Assembly (NCBI GenBank): GCA_963836425.1
Contig: CAWIJJ010000008.1
Span: 124,001 to 188,000 of the forward strand
Direction of reading: 5' to 3'
Source of the DNA: CAWIJJ01 sp963836425
GTDB taxonomy: Bacteria > Acidobacteriota > Terriglobia > Bryobacterales > Bryobacteraceae
DNA length: 64,000 bases
A program made the position numbers and the translations under genes. The notes under the pieces were generated by a model. That model saw only the letters and a list, made by a program, of their open reading frames with translations. It was not told the origin of the DNA and did no database searches. Below, in pieces: positions 8,576 through 17,162 of the stretch (the first letter of the stretch is position 1; every line of letters starts with the position of its first letter).

Positions 8576-9064
8576 ATGAGCTGTCCGATCCGGAAAAACG
8601 AAGACCTGCTGCTCGGGTATGTGGCGGGAAAACTGGAACCCCGGCAGGCCAACGAGTTCGAAGCCCATTTGCGCGATTGCAGCGCCTGCCGGGAGGCCGC
8701 CGCCGCCCAGCAGGCCGTTTCGCGCGCACTGGATGCATGGTCCGTTCCGGTGGTCTCCGCCGATTTCGACCGGCGGCTCCACGCGCGAATCGGGGCTGAA
8801 GTCTCGTGGTGGGACGCGATGCTCCGCCGTTTCCGGCCGGTGCTCCACTGGCGCGCCGTGCCGGTGGCCGCCACCGCGGGTCTGCTGCTGATGGCCGGTT
8901 TGCTGCTGAGGAGTCCCGGAACGCTCACGGTTCCCGATGTTCCGGTGACGGCCCAGGTGGAAGCTGTGGAGCCGGATCAGGCCGAGAACGCCCTGGTTGA
9001 AATGGAAGCAATTCGGGAGTTCAGCAGCCTGGTTCGGGCCGATACCGCTTCCCCGAGGATGTAG
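8576..9064 (+). CDS. Membrane anti-sigma factor with zinc-finger (zf-HC2) domain
   Basis: The product has 162 residues. ATG 8576 is chosen over the GTG at 8570 because GAAGAGG sits just upstream of it. The N-terminal domain carries the H-x3-C-x2-C motif (HLRDCSACRE), preceded by LLGYVAGKL as in zf-HC2 anti-sigma factors. One transmembrane segment lies at about residues 98-113 (VAATAGLLLMAGLLL), followed by a short acidic periplasmic tail. It should bind and inhibit the sigma factor encoded just upstream. The next gene starts 3 bases after its stop. Confidence 0.88.
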   Translation: MSCPIRKNEDLLLGYVAGKLEPRQANEFEAHLRDCSACREAAAAQQAVSRALDAWSVPVVSADFDRRLHARIGAEVSWWDAMLRRFRPVLHWRAVPVAATAGLLLMAGLLLRSPGTLTVPDVPVTAQVEAVEPDQAENALVEMEAIREFSSLVRADTASPRM

Positions 9065-9067
9065 ACG

Positions 9068-9634
9068 ATGAAAACAGCCCTCGTTCTGGCAACTCTTCTC
9101 ATTCCCTTCGCCGCCTTCGCTGCCGCAGAACAGAAGGGCACGGCGGCGAAAACTCCCGGCGTCCGGCCGCGTGCCCTGGGAACGCCCAAAGCGGGTGCGG
9201 CGCGAGGTCCCCGGCTGAACGATCCCGGCAGCCCGGCCGCCTGGCTGTACCGCGCCACGCCCGAACAGCGGGATCGCGCCATTGAGAAGTTACGTCCCTT
9301 GCAGCAGGAGCGGATCCGCCGCAACCTGGCCTGGTTCGACAGCCTGCCGAAAGAGGACCAGGAGATCGTGATTAAGCGGACGGAAAGGTTTTCCGCGCTG
9401 TCGCCCGAAAAGCGGCGTGCCTTCGCGCTGCAACTGCAAACGCTCAACCGGATGGCTGCGCCGCGGCGTCAGGCAATTGGCGCTGCGCTGAGGCGCCTGC
9501 AACGGATGCCCGACGAGCGCCGGGCGGCGATCCTTGCGAGTCCGGAGTTTCGGGAGCGCTTTTCCGCCGACGAGCAGAAGATCATCCTGGACCTTTCCGA
9601 GGTAATGATTCCGAGCGAGGACCTGCACCCCTAA
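9068..9634 (+). CDS. Periplasmic DUF3106-like protein of the sigma/anti-sigma operon
   Basis: The product has 188 residues with a clear signal peptide (about 1-21, ending AFA-AAE). The mature part is highly charged and helical, with repeated short arginine-rich motifs (PEQRDRAIEKLRPL, LPKEDQEIVIKR, LSPEKRRAFALQL, MPDERRAAILAS), a pattern seen in DUF3106 proteins. Its position behind an ECF sigma factor and its anti-sigma suggests a periplasmic sensor or modulator, as CnrX-like proteins are for other ECF systems. That role is inference. Confidence 0.75.
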   Translation: MKTALVLATLLIPFAAFAAAEQKGTAAKTPGVRPRALGTPKAGAARGPRLNDPGSPAAWLYRATPEQRDRAIEKLRPLQQERIRRNLAWFDSLPKEDQEIVIKRTERFSALSPEKRRAFALQLQTLNRMAAPRRQAIGAALRRLQRMPDERRAAILASPEFRERFSADEQKIILDLSEVMIPSEDLHP

Positions 9635-9680
9635 AAACAAAAAACCGGAACCGCATGGACGCGATTCCGGTTCTTTCAAA
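9634..9680. terminator. Bidirectional hairpin terminator between the sigma operon and trxA
   Basis: AACCGGAA at 9643-9650 pairs with TTCCGGTT at 9665-9672. The pairing extends four bases inward with one mismatch, leaving a loop of about six. The left flank is an A-run and the right flank is TTCTTTC, so both convergent transcripts would end in a U-rich tract. It lies exactly between two converging stops. Confidence 0.75.
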
Positions 9681-9688
9681 TCCTTTGT

Positions 9689-10036
9689 TTATATTGCTTT
9701 GCCGCTTAGAACGTGCGGCTCAATCATCTTTTGCAGCTCGGACTTGCCGACGGCGCCGACGCGCTGTTCCACCACGCTGCCGCCCTTGAAGAGCAACAGG
9801 GTCGGAATTCCTCGGATGTTATACCGCATCGCGGTGTTCCCGTTGGAATCGACGTCCAGCTTGCCAATCTTTACTTTGCCGGCATATTCGTTGGCCACCA
9901 AATCCAGCGCGGGCGCCATCTGCCGGCAGGGACCGCACCATTCGGCCCAGAAATCCACCAGAACCGGTACGTCCGACCGCAGTACGTCTGTGTCGAAACT
10001 CGAGTCGGTAAAGGTTAGTGTGTTCTGCCCTGCCAT
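9689..10036 (-). CDS. trxA: Thioredoxin
   Basis: The product has 115 residues. It is a standard cytoplasmic thioredoxin with the active site WAEWCGPCRQM at about residue 31, the cis-proline motif RGIPTLLLF, and no signal peptide. It reduces protein disulfides. The gene lies 41 bases downstream of glgA on the same strand and ends at a bidirectional terminator. Confidence 0.96.
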   Translation of the reverse strand: MAGQNTLTFTDSSFDTDVLRSDVPVLVDFWAEWCGPCRQMAPALDLVANEYAGKVKIGKLDVDSNGNTAMRYNIRGIPTLLLFKGGSVVEQRVGAVGKSELQKMIEPHVLSGKAI

Positions 10037-10077
10037 TTGTTCTCCTGACTATTAGAATCCCGGAGGCTAAAAAGGAT

Positions 10078-11496
10078 TCAGGCCCCCAGCAAGCGCCGGT
10101 AAAGGTCTGAATATGCCGCTGCGGAAGCCCTCCAGGAATAATCGCGCCTCATCGCGCGGCGCATCATTTCCTGCCATGCTTCCCGGTCCGTGTAAACACT
10201 CACGGCGCTCCGGACGGCGACTACCAGCGAGGCTGCCGAGTAATCCTTGAACTTGAATCCGGTGCCCTCATCGATAGTATCATCGAGGCCGCCGGTAGCG
10301 CGAACGATGGGGATCGTACCATAACGGAGGCTGTAAATCTGGTTGAGTCCGCAAGGCTCATAGCGGCTGGGCATGAGGAACATATCGGCTCCGGCCTCCA
10401 CGCGATGCGCCAGTCCGTTGTCGAAGCCGATCTTCACCGCGATGCGCCCGGGAAATTCGACGGCCAGCCGGCTTAAGTTTTCCTCGTACTGCGGCTCACC
10501 GTTACCCAAGGCAACCAGATAAGCGCCGGCGCCGACAATCTGCGGCGCCGCCTCCGCAACCAGGTCGGTTCCCTTCTGTGACGTGAAGCGGGAGACGATC
10601 CCGATGAGCGGCGCGTCCATGGCCCCCGCGGGCAATCCGAACTCGGCGATCAGGGCCCGCTTGCAGGCCGCCTTTCCGCTGAGGTCGTCGGCCGAAAAGT
10701 TGGCGGGGATGAGGCGGTCGACATCCGGACTCCAGTCGCGGTAATCGACTCCGTTGAGGATGCCGGTCAGCACACTTGCGCGCGAACGAAGTGCGCCGTC
10801 CAGCCCGAATCCCTGTTCGGGAGTCTGTATTTCGCGCGCATACGTCGGGCTGACGGTGTTGATGGCATCGGAGAACATGATGCCGCCCTTGATCAGGGCT
10901 ATCTGGCCGAAGAACTCCAGCCCGTCCGGGCGATAGACGCTTTGGTCGAGCGAGATTTCCGGCAGCACGCTTGCCGGAAACAGACCCTGGTAGCCCAGAT
11001 TGTGAATGGTGAACAGGGTCTTGACGCCGAGAAATGTCGGGTCGGTGGCAAACGCCTGGCGCAGGTAGACCGGCACCAGTCCGGCCTGCCAGTCATGGCA
11101 GTGGAACAGGTCCGGGCGAAACAGAAAGCGCGCCACCGCGATTGCCGCACGCGAGAAAACCGCGAATCGAATGTAATTATCCGGGTAGTCCAATCCGCTC
11201 TCGCCGTAAAACCCCTTGCGGTTGAACAAGGGGGGACAGTCTACCAGATAAAGAGGAAACTCCTCGGCGCCCTGATACACGCTGGTTGGGTACAGCACGC
11301 CGCCGAGATAGATGTTGAGATCGTCGTAGACCCGCCGGGCGCGCGAGACGTCGATACCGCCGTACCGCGGGATCACCACCGCAACTTCATCGCCGAATGC
11401 CTTCAGAGCGGAGGGCAGGGAACCCACCACATCAGCCAGACCGCCGGTCTTGGCCAGCGGGGCAGCCTCCGAAGAGACCATCAGGACGCGAGACAC
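10078..11496 (-). CDS. glgA: Glycogen synthase (ADP-glucose, GT5)
   Basis: The product has 472 residues, the usual length for bacterial GlgA. The N-terminus MVSSEAAPLAKTGGLADVVG contains the KTGG loop that binds ADP-glucose. Further motifs are FHCHDWQAGLVPVYL and TIHNLGYQGLF. The C-terminal domain has IGIVSRFTSQKG and MPSRYEPCGLNQIYSLRYG, with the catalytic glutamate. It extends alpha-1,4-glucan chains. The esterase gene ends 19 bases upstream and trxA follows, so all three may be cotranscribed. No other glycogen gene is nearby. Confidence 0.95.
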   Translation of the reverse strand: MSRVLMVSSEAAPLAKTGGLADVVGSLPSALKAFGDEVAVVIPRYGGIDVSRARRVYDDLNIYLGGVLYPTSVYQGAEEFPLYLVDCPPLFNRKGFYGESGLDYPDNYIRFAVFSRAAIAVARFLFRPDLFHCHDWQAGLVPVYLRQAFATDPTFLGVKTLFTIHNLGYQGLFPASVLPEISLDQSVYRPDGLEFFGQIALIKGGIMFSDAINTVSPTYAREIQTPEQGFGLDGALRSRASVLTGILNGVDYRDWSPDVDRLIPANFSADDLSGKAACKRALIAEFGLPAGAMDAPLIGIVSRFTSQKGTDLVAEAAPQIVGAGAYLVALGNGEPQYEENLSRLAVEFPGRIAVKIGFDNGLAHRVEAGADMFLMPSRYEPCGLNQIYSLRYGTIPIVRATGGLDDTIDEGTGFKFKDYSAASLVVAVRSAVSVYTDREAWQEMMRRAMRRDYSWRASAAAYSDLYRRLLGA

Positions 11497-11515
11497 ACCG
11501 GAATTGTAGCAGAGC

Positions 11516-12763
11516 CTATTGGAACAACTGCGGCGTGAACTCGTCGAGATAATTACGCCAGTTGATCCAGGTGTGCGCCCCCGGACTTTCCTTGAAAACG
11601 GGATTGAAGCCGTGCTTCTTCAGCATCTCCACCGTGGCTTTGGTATTCGCCATCAAGCCGTCGTCCACGCCGGTGCTGAACCACAGCAGCTTTAACCCCT
11701 TTTTCAGGCCCGCATCGTCCAGGTTCGCCTTGTGGCTCGTCTCCCAGGGTGAAGGGCCTCCCGGAGTTGCGGTGGCGGCGCCGCGGCCTCCGCCGAGTCC
11801 GGCGCCCGAGCTGAATACGCCGATATAGCCAAACTTGTCCAGGTTGAGAAACCCGATGTTCAGGGTCTGGCCGCCGCCCATGGAAAGGCCCGCGATTGCC
11901 CGGTTCTGGCGGGTATTCAGGGTGCGATAGTTCTTTTCGACGTAAGGCATGATGTCGCTCAGGAAGTCGCGCGCGAAGTCGTCCAGTGCGGGCCTGGGCG
12001 CAGGCGCCGCGCCCGCGGCGGGAGCGGCACCGCGGCCGCCGGTTCCGCTGGTGGTGTGTCCTGCCGGCATGACCATGATCATCGGCTTGGCCTTTTTCGC
12101 GGCAATCAGGTTGTCGAGGATGAACCCGGCGCGCCCCACGGTACTCCAGGAGTCGTCACTGTCTCCGGAACCGTGCAACAGATAAAAGACCGGATATTTC
12201 TGGCTCCCGCCGAGTTCGTAGCCGGGGGGCGTATAGACGTGCATGCGGCGAAAGCGATCCAGGGCCGTGGAGAAGTAGGTCACCTCGGCAACCGCGCCGT
12301 GCGCCACCTGTTTGGTATCCATGAAATCCGAACCGGGAACGTTTACCAGGCTCCAGGTATTGTTGTTCGACTCGCTGGTGGCCGGGTTGCGGGGATCGAT
12401 CACCGTCACTCCATCGACGTTGAAGTTGTAGCGGTACGCTCCCGGATCGATGGGGCCAAAGGTCAGGGACCAGACGCCGTTCTCGCCCTTGGTCAACTGG
12501 TTGGGCGCCGGGCCGGCGGCCGCCGGGGCGCCTCGTCCGCCGCCGCTCATGCCGGGGATGTCGCCGGCGCTCAGGCGAACGTTCTGCGCCTGGGGCGCGA
12601 GGATCCGGAAGGTCACGCGCCGGTCGGCTCCCACCTCCGGCGAAATCACCTGCGGGCCCTGGGCCCCGCGTCCGCGCCCGGCGGCAGGAGCCGCGGCCGG
12701 CTGTTGGGCCATCGCCAGTCCGGCGAAGGCTAGCGCGCTAAGAAACGTCAGTCGAGTCTGCAT
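11516..12763 (-). CDS. Secreted esterase, enterochelin-esterase/D-type alpha/beta hydrolase with N-terminal E-set domain
   Basis: The product has 415 residues. ATG 12763 is preferred because GGAGG lies 6 bases upstream and a signal peptide follows (ALAFAGLAMAQQ); the frame is open further upstream without coding character. A low-complexity Ala/Pro/Gly/Arg linker leads to an immunoglobulin-like E-set domain (RVTFRILAPQAQNVRLSAGD) and a PF00756-type esterase domain. The likely catalytic serine is in AGLSMGGGQ, with an aspartate in STGVDDGLM and a histidine in GAHTWINWR. Relatives act on feruloyl, acetyl-xylan or siderophore esters; the substrate here is unknown. Confidence 0.87.
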   Translation of the reverse strand: MQTRLTFLSALAFAGLAMAQQPAAAPAAGRGRGAQGPQVISPEVGADRRVTFRILAPQAQNVRLSAGDIPGMSGGGRGAPAAAGPAPNQLTKGENGVWSLTFGPIDPGAYRYNFNVDGVTVIDPRNPATSESNNNTWSLVNVPGSDFMDTKQVAHGAVAEVTYFSTALDRFRRMHVYTPPGYELGGSQKYPVFYLLHGSGDSDDSWSTVGRAGFILDNLIAAKKAKPMIMVMPAGHTTSGTGGRGAAPAAGAAPAPRPALDDFARDFLSDIMPYVEKNYRTLNTRQNRAIAGLSMGGGQTLNIGFLNLDKFGYIGVFSSGAGLGGGRGAATATPGGPSPWETSHKANLDDAGLKKGLKLLWFSTGVDDGLMANTKATVEMLKKHGFNPVFKESPGAHTWINWRNYLDEFTPQLFQ

Positions 12764-12863
12764 CTCGGTCCTCCACATTACGTTCTGGTATCCGGTGGGC
12801 AGCATATCACGCGGCACCCCCCGGCGTGTACGCGTCTGATACGATGAAGATAACCCCGGGATA

Positions 12864-13967
12864 ATGCTGCTGTTACACACATCCATCACTACGAAGTGGC
12901 GGAACCTCCGTTTTGCAACTTGCCTGTTGCCCGCCATCCTGCTGACGGCCTGCGGAACCAGCGCCAAACAGCCTCAAATCAGTGCGCGCCCGGTAGGCAA
13001 GGCGATCGGGATCGCGGTCCCCCTGGGGCTGCCGCCGGTGCCGGTGCCTCCGGACAACCCGCCCACGGCGGAAACGGTCGCGCTCGGCCGCAAGCTCTAT
13101 TACGATCCCAGAGTTTCCGCGGACAACACCGTTTCCTGCGCCACGTGCCACAATCCCTCGCTCGGTTTCGCCGACGGGCGGCGGGTGTCGCTCGGTGTGG
13201 CGGGGCAGAGCGGGAAGCGCAACGCGCCCACCGTGCTGAACGCCGCCTATCTGCCGGTGCAGTTCTGGGACGGCCGCGCTCCGAGCCTGGAGGAACAGGC
13301 CGCGGGTCCTATCGCGAATCCCGTGGAGATGAATCATCCCCACGATGTTTTCGTTTCCGAATTGAACCGCGATCCGGAATATGTGGCGTTATTCACGAAC
13401 GCTTTCGGACCGGGTCCGATCACGCTGTCGCGAATCGAAAACGCGGTGGCCTCCTTCGAGCGCACCCTGCTGAGCGGCAACTCGCCCTTCGACCGGTATC
13501 AATACGGGGGCGACAAGAAGGCCCTGAGTCCCGCGGCGATCCGCGGTCTCGCCCTGTTCCGCGACGAAAAGCGCGCCAACTGCGCCGCCTGCCACACGAT
13601 CGAAGAGAAGTACGCGCTCTTCACCGACGGCAAGTTCCACAACCTGGGCGCCGGAATGGATGAGAACGGCGAACTGACCGACCTGGGGCGGTACAACGAA
13701 ACCCATGCGGAAGCCGATCGCGGCGCTTTTCGCACGCCGACCTTGCGCAACATCGCCAAGACCGCGCCGTACATGCACGACGGCAGCCAGAAAACGCTGA
13801 AGGACGTCGTCGATTTTTACGTCGGCGGCGGCAACTCGAATGCGCAACTCGATTCGAAGATCAAGAAACTGGAGTTGAGCGGCCGCGAGCGCGCGGACCT
13901 GGTCGCATTTCTGGAATCACTGACGGGAGAGACGCCGCCGCACTCCGGCCCCCCGGGAACGGATTAA
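12864..13967 (+). CDS. Di-haem cytochrome c peroxidase (CcpA/MauG family), lipoprotein
   Basis: The product has 367 residues. A lipobox (LLTAC, cysteine near residue 30) implies lipid anchoring. Two haem c sites are present: CATCH at residue 92 and CAACH at residue 240. The family stretches FADGRRVSLGVAGQSGKRNA, FWDGRAPSLEEQAAGPI and FRTPTLRNIAKTAPYMHDG are intact. Such enzymes reduce hydrogen peroxide or modify partner proteins using electrons from c-type cytochromes or cupredoxins. A cupredoxin-type lipoprotein gene follows after 2 bases, making it a plausible electron partner. Confidence 0.9.
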   Translation: MLLLHTSITTKWRNLRFATCLLPAILLTACGTSAKQPQISARPVGKAIGIAVPLGLPPVPVPPDNPPTAETVALGRKLYYDPRVSADNTVSCATCHNPSLGFADGRRVSLGVAGQSGKRNAPTVLNAAYLPVQFWDGRAPSLEEQAAGPIANPVEMNHPHDVFVSELNRDPEYVALFTNAFGPGPITLSRIENAVASFERTLLSGNSPFDRYQYGGDKKALSPAAIRGLALFRDEKRANCAACHTIEEKYALFTDGKFHNLGAGMDENGELTDLGRYNETHAEADRGAFRTPTLRNIAKTAPYMHDGSQKTLKDVVDFYVGGGNSNAQLDSKIKKLELSGRERADLVAFLESLTGETPPHSGPPGTD

Positions 13968-13969
13968 TC

Positions 13970-14734
13970 ATGCTACGCTCTGCCGCTACATTGGCTGCCA
14001 TCTCTGCGATCCTGCTGGCCGGGTGCTCCCACACGCAGACCGCGAAAGAGGAGCAGAAGGCTGCTGCGCCCGTATATTTCAAAGTGGACCCGGCCACCGC
14101 CGGCAGCATCACCGGGAAAGTTTCGTTTTCCGGCAAGCGCCCGCCGCGCAAGAAAGTGGATATGGATGAGGATCCGCAGTGCGCCAAGCTTCACCCAACT
14201 CCCGTGTATGACGAATCGGTGGCCGGGTCGGGCGGGGCCCTCGCCAATGTTTTCGTCTACGTCAAGAGCGGACTCGAAGGCAAGCAATTCGAGCCGCCGG
14301 CGCAGCCCGCCGTGATCGACCAGAAGGGCTGCTGGTTTCATCCACGCGTGCTCGGAATCGAGACCGGGCAGACCCTGGAAGTGACCAATTCGGATCCGGT
14401 GACGCATAGCATTCATCCACGCCCGCAGACCAACCGCGAATGGAACCAGAACCAGCCCGAGGGAGCGCCGCCGCTCAAACGAAAGTTCGCCGGCATGGAA
14501 GTAATGATTCCGGTGAAGTGCAACATACACCCGTGGATGCACTCCTGGATCGGAGTGGTGGACAATCCCTATTTCGCGGTCACCGGCCCGGACGGCACTT
14601 TTTCGCTTCCCAACCTTCCGCCCGGCACCTACACGGTGGGAGCGTGGCATGAGTCGCTCGGCACCGAGGAGCACCAGGTCACTGTCGCGCCTGGGGGCAA
14701 AGCCGAGATCGCCTTCGCGTTCAAAGGAGAGTAA
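13970..14734 (+). CDS. Cupredoxin-like lipoprotein with carboxypeptidase-regulatory segment
   Basis: The product has 254 residues. The lipobox is LLAGC at about residue 19. The central part resembles a type 1 copper fold: VTHSIH supplies one histidine ligand, and KCNIHPWMHSW carries the C-x2-H-x2-M ligand spacing. The C-terminus (DGTFSLPNLPPGTYTVGAWH) is a carboxypeptidase-regulatory-like strand pattern. The gene sits 2 bases behind the di-haem peroxidase and 3 bases before the YVTN propeller gene. Copper binding and electron transfer to the peroxidase are inferred from the ligand pattern and the operon. Confidence 0.82.
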   Translation: MLRSAATLAAISAILLAGCSHTQTAKEEQKAAAPVYFKVDPATAGSITGKVSFSGKRPPRKKVDMDEDPQCAKLHPTPVYDESVAGSGGALANVFVYVKSGLEGKQFEPPAQPAVIDQKGCWFHPRVLGIETGQTLEVTNSDPVTHSIHPRPQTNREWNQNQPEGAPPLKRKFAGMEVMIPVKCNIHPWMHSWIGVVDNPYFAVTGPDGTFSLPNLPPGTYTVGAWHESLGTEEHQVTVAPGGKAEIAFAFKGE

Positions 14735-14737
14735 TCC

Positions 14738-15793
14738 GTGTTCAAGCTGATCCGCATCGCCGTTCCGCTGTCTCTCGCTCTCTTGCTTTGGGGGTGCGCC
14801 AAACCCGCGCCCCAGTCGCCGGCCGCCGACGAGCGCGGCGGGTACCGCGTTTACGTCACCAACGAGACTTCGGGCGACCTCACCATCATCGATTCGGGAA
14901 CAATGTCGGTGGCTGCGAATGTGCCGCTGGGCAAGCGGCCGCGCGGCATTCACGCCAGTCCGGACGGGAAGATCATTTACGTGGCATTGAGCGGAACTCC
15001 GATCGGCGGACCCAACGTGGACGAGAGCAAACTGCCGCCGCCCGATAAGAGCGCCGACGGCATCGGGCTTTTCGACATCAGCCAAAACAAGGTGGTGCGC
15101 GTGATTCCGGGCGGTTCGGATCCGGAGAATTTCGCCGTCAGTCATGACGGCGCCACCATTTATGTTTCCAACGAGGACTCGGCCGGCGTCAGCTTCGTGG
15201 ATATCGCGAGCGGAAAGGTGTTGCAGACCATTCACACGGGGGGCGAGCCGGAGGGTGTGACGCTGGCGCCGGACGGAAAGCTGGTGTATTCCACTTCGGA
15301 AGAGGAAGGCACCGTTTCGGTGATCGATACGGAGGCGCGCAAACTTGTGAAGACGTTCAAGGTGGGGCGGCGGCCGCGGAACGTGGTCTTTATGCCCGAC
15401 GGAAAGCGCGCCTACGTCAACGCCGAGAACGACGGCACCATTGTCCCGCTCGACACGGAAAAGAACGTTCCGCTTACGCCGATCGTGCTGGGCAAGGCCG
15501 GCGAGGTGAAGCCGATGGGGCTCGCGCTCGCCCCCGACGCGCAGCACCTGTACGTCACCACGGGGCGTGGACGCACGGTCTTCGTAGTGGATACCGCTAC
15601 CAACCAGCCGGTGGGCTCGTTCGAAGTGGGGCAGCGGCCCTGGGGCATCGCCATTTCGCCCGACGGCAAAACGCTTTTCACCGCGAACGGTCCTTCCAAC
15701 GATATCTCCGTGGTGGACGTGGCCAGCCGGACGGTCACCAAAAAGCTGGCCGCGCCGGGCTCGCCGTGGGGCGTTCTCATCCTGAACCGGTAA
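14738..15793 (+). CDS. YVTN beta-propeller lipoprotein
   Basis: The product has 351 residues and starts at GTG 14738. A signal sequence ends in LLWGC, a near-canonical lipobox. The rest is a seven-bladed-type propeller with YVTN signatures: YRVYVTNETSGDLTIIDSGT, TIYVSNEDSAGVSFVDI, LVYSTSEEEGTVSVIDTEA, HLYVTTGRGRTVFVVDTAT and LFTANGPSNDISVVDVASR. These proteins bind ligands or partners at the cell surface. As the third lipoprotein of this operon it may scaffold the peroxidase-cupredoxin pair; no enzymatic residues were recognised. Confidence 0.87.
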   Translation: MFKLIRIAVPLSLALLLWGCAKPAPQSPAADERGGYRVYVTNETSGDLTIIDSGTMSVAANVPLGKRPRGIHASPDGKIIYVALSGTPIGGPNVDESKLPPPDKSADGIGLFDISQNKVVRVIPGGSDPENFAVSHDGATIYVSNEDSAGVSFVDIASGKVLQTIHTGGEPEGVTLAPDGKLVYSTSEEEGTVSVIDTEARKLVKTFKVGRRPRNVVFMPDGKRAYVNAENDGTIVPLDTEKNVPLTPIVLGKAGEVKPMGLALAPDAQHLYVTTGRGRTVFVVDTATNQPVGSFEVGQRPWGIAISPDGKTLFTANGPSNDISVVDVASRTVTKKLAAPGSPWGVLILNR

Positions 15794-15835
15794 GGCTCAG
15801 CAAAAGCGGTTGCCGCGCGCTACCGTAGAGTACTT

Positions 15836-17143
15836 ATGAACGTCGCCACGCCGGAATCGCGTTCGCCCGGCCCAACTCAAACCGGGAGCTACGGACCCGC
15901 CCTGGCCGTGATCTCCTCGGTATTTTTCATGTGGGGTTTCGTCACGGTCCTGAACGACATCCTCGTTCCCCACCTCAAAGCAATTTTCGAACTGAATTAC
16001 ACGCAGACCATGTTGATTCAGTTCACGTTTTTCCTGGCCTATTTCCTCATATCGATGCCGGCGGCGCGGATCATCGCCTGGATCGGTTATCACCGCACCA
16101 TCGTGCTCGGCCTGGCCGTGATGGGGTGCGGGGCGCTGATGTTCGTTCCCGCCGCCAGTTTCCCGAGTTACGGACTCTTTCTGGCGGGGCTGTTCGTGCT
16201 CGCTTCGGGAATGACGCTGCTGCAGGTGTCGGCGAACCCTTACGTGGCGGTCCTGGGGCCGCCGGAGCGCGCGTCGGTCCGCTTGAACCTGGCGCAGGCG
16301 CTGAATTCGCTCGGCACCACGATTGGGCCCTGGCTGGGCGGCTTTCTGATTCTGTCGAGCACGGTGCAGACCGCGGAACAACTGCATGCCTTGTCGCCCG
16401 CCGAGCTTCAGGCGCACCGGCTGCTCGAAGCATCCACGGTGAAACTGCCTTACATCGGCATCGCGCTGTTGCTGGGGGCGCTGGCGATCGCGATTGCCAG
16501 GTTCAAGCTTCCCACTCTCGCGCAGATCGAAGACCCGGAGCATCACGCCAAGGTCGAAGGCGACAGCATCTGGCACTACCGTCACCTGGTGCTGGGCACG
16601 GTGGGAATTTTTGTCTACGTGGGCGCGGAAGTGGCCATCGGCAGCTTTCTGGTGAACTACTTCATGCAGCCGGGAATCGGTGGCCTCACCGCCCCGGAAG
16701 CCGCCAAGTACGTTTCGTTTTATTGGGGCGGCGCCATGGTGGGCCGTTTCGCCGGCACGCTGATATTGCGGAAGGTGCCAACCGGCCCGGCCGTCGGCGT
16801 CGCCGCGATTGCCGCGTGCCTGCTGGTCACGACCTCTATTCTTTCGGCGGGCGCCGTGGCCATGTGGAGCCTGATCCTGGTAGGGCTGTTCAACTCCATC
16901 ATGTTCCCCAGCATCTTCACGCTGGGTATCGAAGGGCTGGGCAGGCTCACCGGAAAGGGGTCCGGCATTTTGATTGCGGCCATTGTGGGCGGAGCGATCA
17001 TCCCGATCGCGGAAGGCGCTCTGGCCGACCGCTTCGGGCTGCAACTCGCGTTTATTTTGCCGGCCGTCTGCTACATCTACATCATGTTCTACGGGTTCAT
17101 CGGCTCGAGGCCCCTCCGGCGCGCGACGCAGCCGGCGGCCTGA
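15836..17143 (+). CDS. MFS sugar transporter, FucP/glucose-galactose family
   Basis: The product has 435 residues and about 12 transmembrane helices. The N-terminal motif FFMWGFVTVLNDILVPHLK is diagnostic of the FucP-like (FHS) subfamily, supported by QVSANPYVAVLGP, LAQALNSLGTTIGPWLGG and FNSIMFPSIFTLGI. It is a proton-sugar symporter. The sugar (fucose, glucose, galactose or similar) cannot be fixed from sequence. A secreted protein gene starts 19 bases downstream. Confidence 0.9.
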   Translation: MNVATPESRSPGPTQTGSYGPALAVISSVFFMWGFVTVLNDILVPHLKAIFELNYTQTMLIQFTFFLAYFLISMPAARIIAWIGYHRTIVLGLAVMGCGALMFVPAASFPSYGLFLAGLFVLASGMTLLQVSANPYVAVLGPPERASVRLNLAQALNSLGTTIGPWLGGFLILSSTVQTAEQLHALSPAELQAHRLLEASTVKLPYIGIALLLGALAIAIARFKLPTLAQIEDPEHHAKVEGDSIWHYRHLVLGTVGIFVYVGAEVAIGSFLVNYFMQPGIGGLTAPEAAKYVSFYWGGAMVGRFAGTLILRKVPTGPAVGVAAIAACLLVTTSILSAGAVAMWSLILVGLFNSIMFPSIFTLGIEGLGRLTGKGSGILIAAIVGGAIIPIAEGALADRFGLQLAFILPAVCYIYIMFYGFIGSRPLRRATQPAA

Positions 17144-17162
17144 TAGCTGGAGTGATGGGACA

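Noticed and set aside
13973..15547. Minus-strand open frame of 524 codons opposite the cupredoxin and YVTN genes
   Set aside because: GC-rich antisense shadow; composition is Arg/His-rich and no motif is recognisable, whereas both plus-strand genes have lipoboxes and family signatures.
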